The notes beneath the pieces were generated by a model. It did no database searches. It saw only the letters and a list, made by a program, of their open reading frames with translations, and was not told the DNA's origin. Shown piece after piece: positions 4,730-11,896 of a DNA stretch of 14,985 nt. The DNA comes from Dehalococcoidia bacterium (GTDB lineage: Bacteria; Chloroflexota; Dehalococcoidia; UBA3495), in contig PCAH01000188.1 of the NCBI GenBank assembly GCA_002730485.1, positions 1-14,985 of the forward strand, written 5' to 3'. How positions within the stretch are numbered: position 1 is the stretch's first letter; every line of letters starts with the position of its first letter. A program made the translations under genes and the position numbers.

Positions 4730-6010
4730 ATGGCCACGATCAATAAGAAAAGACAATTGGGACGTCCGGTGTCTGTGGTAGGCGCAGGCCTGTCCCAATT
4801 TGGGGCGTTCCCCGACAAGGACAGTCGAGACCTGTTTGTGGAAGCCTTCCAGGACATGGTCCAAAGCATGGACAAGGGCTTCGACATCCAAGACATTGAA
4901 TGCGCTTACGTGGGCAATTACTCCTCCGACCTGTTTGAGCACCAAGGTCACACGGCTCCCATCGTGGCCGACTGGCTGGGCATCACACCTATACCCATCA
5001 CCCGCATCGAGAACGCCTGCGCCAGCAGCGGCAGCGCACTCCGAGAGGGAGTGATGGCCATCGCCAGCGGCATGTATGACGTTGTCTTGGTGGGCGGCAT
5101 GGAGAAGATGACCAACCTGCCGACTGAAGGCGTGACCGACGTTCTAGCGTCCGCTGCCGACGGTCTGTATGAGGTGCCCGCCGGATTGACCTTCCCGGGC
5201 ATATTCGGCGCCATCGCCAAAGCACACATTGACCGCTATGAGACCAACCTTGACCACCTACTCAAAGTGGCCATCAAGAACCATGACAATGGCGCACTGA
5301 ACCCCAAAGCCCAGTTCCAACAGACGGTCGACACCATGGCAGAGCGCCGCATCGCCCGCGCCCAGGAACGCGGCCAAGAGGTGCCAGAATACAACTCTGG
5401 AATGGATTTCTTGAGAGACGAACGTGCCAACCCCTGGATCGCCTGGCCGCTGCGCCTCTACGACTGCGCACCCATCACCGACGGCGCATCCTGCGTGCTG
5501 CTTGTGTCGGAAGAGATCGCGCATAACTTCACCGACGCACCCATCAGCATCGCCGGGATCGGTCAGGCCACCGGCAAACCGCTCCATGATTCCGACGAAC
5601 TGACTTCCCTGTCCGCAGCCAAAGCCGCCTCCCAGCAGGCCTACGATATGGCCGGCATCACAGTCTCGAACGTGGACCTGGCAGAGGTCCATGACTGCTT
5701 CACCATCGCCGAGATCGTCGCCACCGAGGACTTGGGTTTCTTCGCTCCCGGCGAGGGGCCAAGGGCAGTGGATGAGGGCCGGACATCGCGTGACGGCGAC
5801 CATCCGATCAACACCTCCGGCGGGCTGAAGGCCAAGGGCCATCCGGTGGGCGCATCCGGGGTTGGTCAGGTCATCGAGATCTACCACCAACTGCGGGGCG
5901 AGGCCGGTGCACGCCAGGTCAAGAAAGAGAATCCAACCGTTGGCATCACCCACAACGTGGGCGGTACCGGCGGAACTTGCGTGGTCAACGTACTGCGCCG
6001 GGAGTCGTAA
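4730..6010 (+). CDS. Thiolase family protein (SCP-x / acetyl-CoA acetyltransferase type)
   Basis: This 426-residue thiolase-fold enzyme would join or cleave acyl-CoA at a beta-keto carbon. The acyl-carrying nucleophile is C97 in NACASSGSALREG; other signatures are VGGMEKMTN (121-129), VHDCF with H321, GGLKAKGHPVGASG with H371, and THNVGGTGGTC (407-417). The THN-VGG ending, in place of the CxG loop of classical thiolases, groups it with SCP-x/archaeal-type thiolases. The ATG at 4730 has AGGAGAG 5 nt upstream. The DUF35 gene begins 2 nt after the stop, as is common for this thiolase class, where the zinc-ribbon protein is a partner. Whether it works in degradation or synthesis, and on which chain, is not visible. 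No HMG-CoA synthase gene is nearby, so a mevalonate role is not supported. Confidence 0.9.
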   Translation: MATINKKRQLGRPVSVVGAGLSQFGAFPDKDSRDLFVEAFQDMVQSMDKGFDIQDIECAYVGNYSSDLFEHQGHTAPIVADWLGITPIPITRIENACASSGSALREGVMAIASGMYDVVLVGGMEKMTNLPTEGVTDVLASAADGLYEVPAGLTFPGIFGAIAKAHIDRYETNLDHLLKVAIKNHDNGALNPKAQFQQTVDTMAERRIARAQERGQEVPEYNSGMDFLRDERANPWIAWPLRLYDCAPITDGASCVLLVSEEIAHNFTDAPISIAGIGQATGKPLHDSDELTSLSAAKAASQQAYDMAGITVSNVDLAEVHDCFTIAEIVATEDLGFFAPGEGPRAVDEGRTSRDGDHPINTSGGLKAKGHPVGASGVGQVIEIYHQLRGEAGARQVKKENPTVGITHNVGGTGGTCVVNVLRRES

Positions 6011-6012
6011 GC

Positions 6013-6420
6013 ATGGCGAGCGAATTCACTTCGGCAGCTTTCTACACCAAGCTGAGAGAGGACAAGCAACTGGTCGGCGTTAAATGCCAGGATTGCGGGC
6101 ACCTATCGCCAGAGCCCAGGCCCATGTGCCCTGAGTGCCACGGTTTCAACATGGAATGGCACGAATTCAGCGGCAAGGCCAAGCTCAGTACCTTCACCTG
6201 CATATCGATCGTCCCGGTTACCATGGCCGCCAAGGGCTATGGTCGGGACAAGCCATACTGCACCGGAATAGTCGCCCTTGAGGAAGGACCCCGCATAAGC
6301 GCCATGATCAATGGCGTTGACGGGACCGATCCCCAGGGTATTGAGACCGGAATGGACTTGGTGCTGGACCCAGAGGATTTGGACGAGGAATCACCGTCTC
6401 TGGCCTTCAAACCCGCGTAG
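6013..6420 (+). CDS. DUF35 zinc-ribbon/OB-fold acyl-CoA-associated protein
   Basis: This 135-residue protein has an N-terminal helix, a rubredoxin-like zinc ribbon with C25, C28, C39 and C42 (CxxC-x10-CxxC), and a C-terminal OB-fold (about 48-125). This is the architecture of DUF35 proteins that associate with SCP-x-type thiolases. In archaeal thiolase/HMG-CoA synthase complexes a DUF35 subunit helps pass the acyl intermediate, and a comparable scaffold role with the adjacent thiolase is inferred. The start at 6013 lies 2 nt after the thiolase stop, with GGGAG 8 nt upstream inside the thiolase 3' end; a further-upstream in-frame ATG at 5977 would overlap the thiolase. A strong terminator follows 24 nt after the stop. 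Confidence 0.9.
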   Translation: MASEFTSAAFYTKLREDKQLVGVKCQDCGHLSPEPRPMCPECHGFNMEWHEFSGKAKLSTFTCISIVPVTMAAKGYGRDKPYCTGIVALEEGPRISAMINGVDGTDPQGIETGMDLVLDPEDLDEESPSLAFKPA

Positions 6421-6444
6421 ACCAGCAGGACAATACCGGAAATT

Positions 6445-6481
6445 AAAAAGCCCGCTGCTTTTTCAAGCAGCGGGCTTTTTT
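6445..6481. terminator. Bidirectional rho-independent terminator
   Basis: A perfect 16-bp stem (6445-6460 with 6465-6480) closes on a TTTC loop. The core CCCGCTGC is GC-rich, and the outer ends are A5 on the left and T5 on the right, so it has a U tract in both directions. It separates the convergent DUF35 (+) and VOC (-) genes. Confidence 0.92.
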
Positions 6482-6504
6482 GTGTTCTGAGCTAGCGACT
6501 TAGC

Positions 6505-6930
6505 TTAATCGAAGCCGCGGGTGCCGACCCAGCCGTGCTGGGAGACGTCGATCATCTCGCCGTTGGGGCCAGTGTATTTGATCTCGACGTTGGCGTGGCG
6601 GGGTCCGCCCATTCCAACTCCAAGGGCTTTGTTGACCGAGTCCATGGGCGCGGAGTTGTTGGCGGCCAGCTTCGCCTCAACGTCTTCCAGGTCTTCAACC
6701 TCAAAGCCGATGTGGTGGATTCCGCTGTACTCCTTGCCGCGCTCTCCGGCGACTGCGTCGTTCTGGAAATCCAGAATGGCCATGTTGACGTTGCCGTCGC
6801 TTAGGAAATATCCATTGGCGTTACCGCTTTCCAGCTTGGCGATCTCTCGCAGGCCAAATACTTCCTTGTAAAATCCGGCTGTCTTGTCAATGTCCTGAGT
6901 GGCAATGGCGATGTGCTTGATCTTGGGCAT
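6505..6930 (-). CDS. VOC-fold (glyoxalase/epimerase/dioxygenase) protein
   Basis: This 141-residue protein is a vicinal-oxygen-chelate protein made of two beta-alpha-beta3 modules. Module 1 begins KIKHIAIATQDIDKTAGFY with H6; module 2 begins GIHHIGFEVEDLEDVEAKL with H72/H73 and contains E125 in GPNGEMIDVS. These are the usual metal-ligand positions, so a divalent-metal enzyme is likely. The fold covers lactoylglutathione lyase, methylmalonyl-CoA epimerase and ring-cleaving dioxygenases, and the sequence does not decide among them. The ATG at 6928-6930 has a strong GGAGGGG Shine-Dalgarno 7 nt upstream. It appears monocistronic, with its own promoter and the shared terminator. No fatty-acid or methylmalonyl-CoA mutase gene is nearby to favour epimerase. 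Confidence 0.85.
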   Translation of the reverse strand: MPKIKHIAIATQDIDKTAGFYKEVFGLREIAKLESGNANGYFLSDGNVNMAILDFQNDAVAGERGKEYSGIHHIGFEVEDLEDVEAKLAANNSAPMDSVNKALGVGMGGPRHANVEIKYTGPNGEMIDVSQHGWVGTRGFD

Positions 6931-6990
6931 CTCGCAACCCCTCCTGTCGATTCAATTTGGATAACCCCGAACCCGGGATTCGTGCATGCA

Positions 6991-7020
6991 AAGATACCAC
7001 GTTTGCTCTGACCGTGTCAC
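6991..7020 (-). promoter_or_regulatory. VOC gene promoter
   Basis: On the minus strand GTGACA (7020 down to 7015, 5 of 6) is followed after 18 bp by TATCTT (6996 down to 6991), which is preceded by TGG as an extended -10. The predicted start near 6984 leaves a leader of about 54 nt that ends in the strong ribosome site. Confidence 0.5.
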
Positions 7021-7083
7021 TTTGGCTTGGGCATGATTGAACGCCTGCCGGTCGAATCAAAAAGTCCCGTCTGAACTCTCCGG

Positions 7084-7112
7084 TTTACAGCGTGGCCCCG
7101 TAATCCTACAAT
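7084..7112 (+). promoter_or_regulatory. GNAT gene promoter
   Basis: TTTACA (7084-7089, 5 of 6) and TACAAT (7107-7112, 5 of 6) are spaced exactly 17 bp. The start near 7119 gives a leader of about 100 nt. A short stem, AGGG (7122-7125) with CCCT (7132-7135), lies at its beginning. Beyond this I see nothing else in 7136-7219. Confidence 0.6.
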
Positions 7113-7219
7113 ATACGTTTCAGGGGTAAATCCCTAAGGTAATCTTCACGCAAACATGTACCCCCGATGCCGAGTCTAGACTGCGGCCTGGGGATGGCAA
7201 ATCGGACTTTGACTCCAGA

Positions 7220-7723
7220 ATGAAAACTGCAAACTGTATCGTCGATAGCATGGGGCAGGGGGATTGGGGGGCGGTCAAAGGAATCTACGAAGACGGCATA
7301 GCCACGGGAAATGCCACGGTGGAAACCGTTGCACCCGACTGGGACAAATGGAACAGCAACCACCGCCCTGACTGCCGCCTGGTCGCCAGGGATGGAGAGG
7401 AAGTGGTCGGCTGGGCTGCACTCAGTCCTGTTTCTTCCCGCTCCGCTTACTCTGGAGTGGCCGAGGTCAGCGTCTACGTCTCAGAACAGGCCAGGGGGAA
7501 CGGAGTCGGCAAGCTGCTGCTGAGTTCCTTGGTCTCGACTTCAGAATCGGCCGGTGTTTGGACGCTCCAGGCCATGATCTTTGTGGAGAATGAGGCCAGT
7601 ATTGCTCTCCACTCATCCTGTGGCTTCCGCTCCGTAGGCGTCAGAGAGCGCATCGGCTCACTCCATGGTCAGTGGCGAGACACCCTTCTGATGGAACGCC
7701 GAAGCAACATCGTCGGCGATTAA
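7220..7723 (+). CDS. GNAT N-acetyltransferase, PAT/methionine-sulfone type
   Basis: This 167-residue acetyltransferase carries the phosphinothricin/methionine-sulfone acetyltransferase pattern: IYEDGIATGNATVET (22-36), EVVGWAALSPVSSRSAYSGV (61-80), VAEVSVYV (80-87), the acetyl-CoA loop QARGNGVGKLLL (90-101), WTLQAMIFVENEAS (114-127) and the ending RERIG..HGQWRDTLLMERRS. Family members acetylate the amino group of methionine sulfone, methionine sulfoximine or phosphinothricin with acetyl-CoA. In a soil or marine bacterium this more likely reflects amino-acid analogue detoxification than herbicide resistance. The ATG at 7220 lacks a clear Shine-Dalgarno; the fold begins shortly after it. No terminator is visible before the next gene, so readthrough is possible. 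Confidence 0.88.
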   Translation: MKTANCIVDSMGQGDWGAVKGIYEDGIATGNATVETVAPDWDKWNSNHRPDCRLVARDGEEVVGWAALSPVSSRSAYSGVAEVSVYVSEQARGNGVGKLLLSSLVSTSESAGVWTLQAMIFVENEASIALHSSCGFRSVGVRERIGSLHGQWRDTLLMERRSNIVGD

Positions 7724-7832
7724 CCTCTACAAATTTCGATCCCTGTCCGCCCCAGGTTCAGATACTCACTATCCCGTTGGCCGAGCATCTGCGTGGTAGA
7801 ATACCCCAGTCGCAAGCCTGCCCCGATTTGTG

Positions 7833-7860
7833 TTGTCGAATGAACTATCTCGGGTACAGT
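7833..7860 (+). promoter_or_regulatory. Possible monooxygenase promoter
   Basis: TTGTCG (7833-7838) and TACAGT (7855-7860) are spaced 16 bp, each matching consensus at 4 of 6. The region 7724-7941 holds no other feature I can support. Confidence 0.25.
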
Positions 7861-7941
7861 TCCTTTGTGGACTCCCACTGTTCCAGGTATCCCTAAGATT
7901 ATTTGGAACAACTCCAGAAAACGCAGACGGAGGATGTAAGC

Positions 7942-9114
7942 ATGGCACTTCCCAATCGTATGAAATTCGGCGTCTTCATGGCCCCCTTCCACCGCGTGGG
8001 CGAAAACCCCACCCTGGCTTTGGAACGGGACCTGGAGCTCCTACAATGGCTGGACACTCTGGGCTTTGACGAAGCCTATATCGGCGAGCACCACAGCGCG
8101 GGCTGGGAGACCATTGCTTCTCCCGAACTGTTCATGGCAACTGCCGCCGAGCGCACCCGCCACATCAAGCTGGGCACTGGCGTAACCAGCCTGCCCTATC
8201 ACCACCCATTCATGGTGGCCAACCGGATGGTCCAGCTAGACCACCTCACAAGGGGCCGGGTGATTCTCGGCTGCGGCCCGGGCGCATTGGCTTCAGACGC
8301 CATCATGCTGGGAATCAAACCGGAACGGCAGCGGGCGATGATGGAAGAGTCCTTGGATGCCATCATGCGTCTCATGTCCGACCCTGAGCCGTACACCGTC
8401 AAGACCGACTGGTTTGAGATGAACGACGCTGTACTCCAGCTTCGGCCCTACCAGGACCCCATCGTTCCGGTGGCAGTGGCTTCTGTTGAGTCGCCTGCCG
8501 GAGTGACTCTGGCCGGCAAACACGGCGCATCGGTATTGTCCTTGAGTGTTCCCAGAGACACCATCCGCAAGACCTCCCTCGCCCAATTGTGGGAGATTGC
8601 CGAGGAGACCGCCGCCGAGCACGGTAAGACCATGCACCGGGAAGACTGGGGCGTGGTCATGGGCATGCATCTGGCCGACAGCAAAGAACAGGCCATCAAG
8701 GACATCAAGGAGGGCGCCGGAAACGTGGTCACGGAATACTTTGGCCGCACCCTGGGTAACCCGGTCCCCGATGTCCCCCGCGACCAGATAGTCGACTTCA
8801 TGGTCGAGAAGAACCAGTGGATCGTAGGCACTCCCGACGACTGCATCGCTGGGATCGAACGTCTCCAGGAACTCACTGGTGGCTTCGGCAAATTCATGAT
8901 GAGGGTTGAAGACTGGGCGCCCCGGGACAAGATCCACCGCAGCTACGAACTCCTGGCCCGGTATGTGATGCCCCATTTCCAGGGCAGCCTAACCGGCATC
9001 AAAATCTCCAATGACTGGACCGCAGAACGACGTGAAGCGCTGCAGGCCAACCGGTACGTGGGAATCAAGGCCGCCACCGACAGGTTCGACGCAGACCGGA
9101 GCAACGCAAGCTAA
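7942..9114 (+). CDS. Luciferase-like (LLM class) flavin-dependent monooxygenase
   Basis: This 390-residue protein has the bacterial-luciferase TIM-barrel fold: MKFGVFMAPFH at the start, the EHH motif (49-51) in YIGEHHSAGWETIASPELFMA, IKLGTGVTSLPYHHPF (75-90), and LDHLTRGRVILGCGPG (99-114), which helps hold FMN. Such enzymes use reduced FMN (or F420) from a separate reductase and O2 to oxidise a substrate; relatives include limonene monooxygenase-like and alkane/sulfonate monooxygenases. Substrate is not inferable. No reductase gene is in the window. The ATG at 7942 was chosen for GGAGG 8 nt upstream; a TTG at 7903 would add 13 residues without a ribosome site. Many paralogues of this family are a known trait of SAR202 Chloroflexota. 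Confidence 0.9.
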   Translation: MALPNRMKFGVFMAPFHRVGENPTLALERDLELLQWLDTLGFDEAYIGEHHSAGWETIASPELFMATAAERTRHIKLGTGVTSLPYHHPFMVANRMVQLDHLTRGRVILGCGPGALASDAIMLGIKPERQRAMMEESLDAIMRLMSDPEPYTVKTDWFEMNDAVLQLRPYQDPIVPVAVASVESPAGVTLAGKHGASVLSLSVPRDTIRKTSLAQLWEIAEETAAEHGKTMHREDWGVVMGMHLADSKEQAIKDIKEGAGNVVTEYFGRTLGNPVPDVPRDQIVDFMVEKNQWIVGTPDDCIAGIERLQELTGGFGKFMMRVEDWAPRDKIHRSYELLARYVMPHFQGSLTGIKISNDWTAERREALQANRYVGIKAATDRFDADRSNAS

Positions 9115-9150
9115 TACCCGATTAGTTAGAGAGCCCCACAGCAGAATCCC

Positions 9151-9184
9151 AAAAGGCGTCCCGATGAATCGGGACGCCTTTTTC
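9151..9184 (+). terminator. Rho-independent terminator after the monooxygenase
   Basis: A perfect 14-bp stem (9151-9164 with 9169-9182; core GGCGTCCCGA) has a TGAA loop and runs into T5 then CTTT. It lies 36 nt past the monooxygenase stop and insulates pyruvate kinase. Confidence 0.92.
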
Positions 9185-9228
9185 TTTGAATCTCTGATCC
9201 GCCAAGGTTCGTAGAATATTCAAGTGTC

Positions 9229-9237
9229 TGTTATATT
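9229..9237 (+). promoter_or_regulatory. Possible pyruvate kinase promoter
   Basis: TGT precedes TATATT (9232-9237, 5 of 6), an extended -10. The -35 region TTCGTA (9208-9213, 18 bp away) is poor. The start near 9244 would give a leader of about 125 nt that contains the hairpin at 9295-9323. Confidence 0.4.
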
Positions 9238-9294
9238 TCCAATAGCCTGTTTGGTTAACATCGATAAAAGTAGCTTGGGCGTCCGGTTACGTAC

Positions 9295-9323
9295 GGCCCG
9301 AACTCCAATGCGAGATTCGGGCC
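9295..9323 (+). promoter_or_regulatory. Hairpin in the pyruvate kinase leader
   Basis: GGCCCGAA (9295-9302) pairs perfectly with TTCGGGCC (9316-9323) around a 13-nt loop. It is not followed by a U run, so it is not a terminator. It could be a regulator-binding dyad or a leader RNA stem. It does not match a riboswitch consensus that I recognise. Confidence 0.45.
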
Positions 9324-9368
9324 AAATGCCTGATAATCTTTCCCGCCAGTTGCAGTGAGGCAATCACC

Positions 9369-10811
9369 ATGCGAAAAACCAAGATCATCGTCACCATCGG
9401 TCCTTCCTCCAGAGACCCGGAAATGCTGGAGAAGCTAATCACCAAGGGCATCGATTGCGCCAGGTTGAACTTCTCCCACGGAACCCTGGAAGAACATGCA
9501 GAAGTGATTGGCAACATCCGTGAGATATCGGAGAAGCATGGTCGCCACGTGGCAATTCTCCAAGATCTGGGTGGCATCAAATTGCGGTTGGGTTACCTGC
9601 CAGAGCCGGTTGTGCTTCACCCTGGTGACGTTGTGGCTCTTGTCCCTCAGGAAGAAACCGACGAACCGGGAGTTCTGCCATTCCCCCAGCCAAGCGCATT
9701 CCGAAACATCAGGCCAGGGCACCATATCTTCATCGCTGATGGTACGGTCAAACTGCTGGTTACCGAGGCAAGCCCCGCGCGGGTGGTTGCCACTGTCCAG
9801 TCATCTGGCGTCGTATCTTCCTACAAGGGCGTCAACCTACCCGGAGTACCAATAGACGAACCAGTGCTGACTGAAGACGATAAGATTGCCCTCAAATTTG
9901 GCGTCGAATATGGCGTCGATTGGGTCGGATTGTCCTTCGTACGCACTGCCGAAGATATTCTCTACGCCAGGGAGCATCTGAACGCCGCTGGCAGCAAGGC
10001 ATTGGTCATGGCCAAGCTGGAAAGGGGTGAGGGTGTCGACAACATCGACAGCATCATGCCCGAGGTGGACGGTATCATGGTGGCCAGGGGAGACCTTGGT
10101 GTAGAGATTCCCATGGAGCGGGTCCCAATCATCCAGAAGCAACTGGTCGCCAAGGCCAATGAAGCCGGTAAGGTTTCAGTGATCGCCACCCAGATGCTCT
10201 GGTCCATGGTGGTTTCTCCGGCCCCGACCAGGGCTGAGGTTTCCGATGTCACGAACGCTGTTCTTGACCGGTGTGACGCTGTGATGCTCTCTGATGAAAC
10301 AGCCATGGGACAGCATCCGTTGGAAGCCCTGGATATCTTCGACGCCACCGTGGTTGAGACTGAGAAGATCTACTCTTTCTTCAGTGATCTGGATTCCAAT
10401 GACCGAACGCAGGCGATTACTTCCGCTGCAGCGCGTCTAGTACGTGCACTGAGTTCCAAGCCCGTTGTGGTAACCAGTACGGGTCGTGCTGCGCTGCAAT
10501 TATCCCGGTTCCGGCCGAACTCAGATGTACTGGCCTTCTCCCATGACACGGCTGTGCTCCAGAAATTGGCCATGGGCTGGGGGATCCTTCCTGTTGGCGT
10601 CATCCCGCCCCAGCAGGACGTCGCCAGCCTGGTTGCATCAGTCATTACATCCGGGCTAGAAGGCGGCACGATCTCCAACGAGGACGTTGTAACCATCGTG
10701 CACGGGTTCTTACCTGGTGTGTCCGGAACCACAAACGCGGTGCAAGTGCTGGACATGAGAGAGTACCTGGCCCAAGTCAATCAAGTAGAAGCCACTGCCA
10801 CCAAGAGCTAG
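9369..10811 (+). CDS. pyk: Pyruvate kinase
   Basis: This 480-residue enzyme converts phosphoenolpyruvate and ADP to pyruvate and ATP. Seen: ARLNFSHG (31-38; R32, N34, S36), substrate loop LQDLGGIKLR (64-73), B domain about 74-170, catalytic K216 and Mg ligand E218 (VMAKLERGEG), DGIMVARGDLGVEIP with D242, T274 in IATQML, PTRAEVSDVTNAVLD, and a C-terminal domain (about 355-465) ending VHGFLPGVSGTTNAVQV. Leu67 and Lys71 replace the Thr and Glu of K+-dependent enzymes, a pattern associated with K+ independence. Two oddities: the usual TQMLESM reads TQMLWSM, and LSGETA reads LSDETA (D309). The core is otherwise intact. The ATG has GTGAGG 8 nt upstream. A lipoprotein gene follows after 4 nt. Confidence 0.95.
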   Translation: MRKTKIIVTIGPSSRDPEMLEKLITKGIDCARLNFSHGTLEEHAEVIGNIREISEKHGRHVAILQDLGGIKLRLGYLPEPVVLHPGDVVALVPQEETDEPGVLPFPQPSAFRNIRPGHHIFIADGTVKLLVTEASPARVVATVQSSGVVSSYKGVNLPGVPIDEPVLTEDDKIALKFGVEYGVDWVGLSFVRTAEDILYAREHLNAAGSKALVMAKLERGEGVDNIDSIMPEVDGIMVARGDLGVEIPMERVPIIQKQLVAKANEAGKVSVIATQMLWSMVVSPAPTRAEVSDVTNAVLDRCDAVMLSDETAMGQHPLEALDIFDATVVETEKIYSFFSDLDSNDRTQAITSAAARLVRALSSKPVVVTSTGRAALQLSRFRPNSDVLAFSHDTAVLQKLAMGWGILPVGVIPPQQDVASLVASVITSGLEGGTISNEDVVTIVHGFLPGVSGTTNAVQVLDMREYLAQVNQVEATATKS

Positions 10812-10815
10812 CCAT

Positions 10816-11883
10816 ATGCTTTCCTCGCCTGGATTTGCGGCTGCCAACGGCAGGGTCGTCTCTTTTTACGTGGCCACGATTTTGCTACTTGTCTTGTTGG
10901 CTGCCTGCACCACTGAGACGACAACTGATCCAGCTTCAGAAACTGACTCCACCGCAGGCCCAACGGCGGTGCCCACAGCTACTCCTATACCCTACGAGAC
11001 CTTTGCGACTGCAGAGATCCCACCTGCCGATCCGGAACGCCTGGCACAGCTCACAAATTTGCTGTCGTTGGTGCCTGTAGAGTTCGGGTCGGCGGTCTAT
11101 CTCGACTTGGAGTTCCTGCGGTCCAATGAAGCTCTTGCCGGTCTGATCAGTCCAGAAGGACTGAGTATGGCCGTGGCTTTGCCGTCCTTCGCCACCGGAG
11201 TGGTCAATACGGTCGCCATGGCTTCCAACCAAGAAGGCAATGGTCTACTCACTCCATTTCAGAGTACCTTTCAAATCGGTGATCTGCTGAAGGTCGCTGG
11301 CGGTTTTGGCCTGCAGTTAGGCGGCGACGGTCCAACTTCCTACGAAGGGCATGATGTTTGGGACGTCGGTCTGCTGGGAACCAACGTCACCATGGCCACA
11401 GCCGATGACACCACCGGAGTGGCGGCATCCGGAAGGGGCATCACAGATGAGGCCGTGAGGGGACTGGTTGAATCGTCTCTGGACGCCTTTGATGGTCGGT
11501 CGGCCACCCTAATTGATACACCCGGACTAACCGGACTCTTGGGAGACGTTCCGTCGGGATTTGCCGCTGCGGTGCTGAGTAAATGCGACGTGTTCCCGTT
11601 ATTGAGTAGCATATCGGGAACCGACGGCTGTATCCGCGTTGCTGTCAGCGCAGATATCTTGCCTGGGGAACTGATCGTCCTCCATGGGCTGATCGGCTTC
11701 GCCGACCAAGACTCTGCCGCAGCAGCCATGGAATTGACTTCCAGGGCGTTGGGAAATGAGAAACTGGCGCAGGAGTTCGTGGACTTGGGCGTACGCCAAG
11801 AAAAAGAAAACCTGCGGGTACGCTTGATTGTGGATGCAGACAAGTTCGGCGGCGCTTTCGCTCTCTTCGCCCCCAGGAACTAA
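10816..11883 (+). CDS. Hypothetical lipoprotein downstream of pyk
   Basis: This 355-residue protein has an N-terminal hydrophobic helix (about 14-30) and a lipobox LLAAC with lipid-modified C31. A Thr/Pro/Ala linker (about 32-60) follows, then a soluble domain I do not recognise (about 65-355). The mature part is rich in Gly and small hydrophobic residues with short amphipathic helices (DPERLAQLTNLLSLVP) and repeated beta-like segments, plus C257 and C272 that could form a disulfide. It should be anchored to the outer face of the cytoplasmic membrane. The ATG at 10816 is 4 nt past the pyk stop, with only a weak AAGAG upstream, so co-transcription and translational coupling with pyk are likely. 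It converges with gltD, leaving 13 nt. No enzymatic motif is seen. Confidence 0.8.
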   Translation: MLSSPGFAAANGRVVSFYVATILLLVLLAACTTETTTDPASETDSTAGPTAVPTATPIPYETFATAEIPPADPERLAQLTNLLSLVPVEFGSAVYLDLEFLRSNEALAGLISPEGLSMAVALPSFATGVVNTVAMASNQEGNGLLTPFQSTFQIGDLLKVAGGFGLQLGGDGPTSYEGHDVWDVGLLGTNVTMATADDTTGVAASGRGITDEAVRGLVESSLDAFDGRSATLIDTPGLTGLLGDVPSGFAAAVLSKCDVFPLLSSISGTDGCIRVAVSADILPGELIVLHGLIGFADQDSAAAAMELTSRALGNEKLAQEFVDLGVRQEKENLRVRLIVDADKFGGAFALFAPRN

Positions 11884-11896
11884 CGCCTAATAAGGC

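Noticed and set aside
5258..5953. 231-residue minus-strand frame inside the thiolase
   Set aside because: Antisense shadow of a well-supported thiolase; composition rich in Gly, Val and Asp with no motif.
11885..11896. GCCT-AATA-AGGC hairpin between the lipoprotein gene and gltD
   Set aside because: A stem of only 4 bp with no U tract, too weak to call a terminator. How these convergent genes end is not visible.
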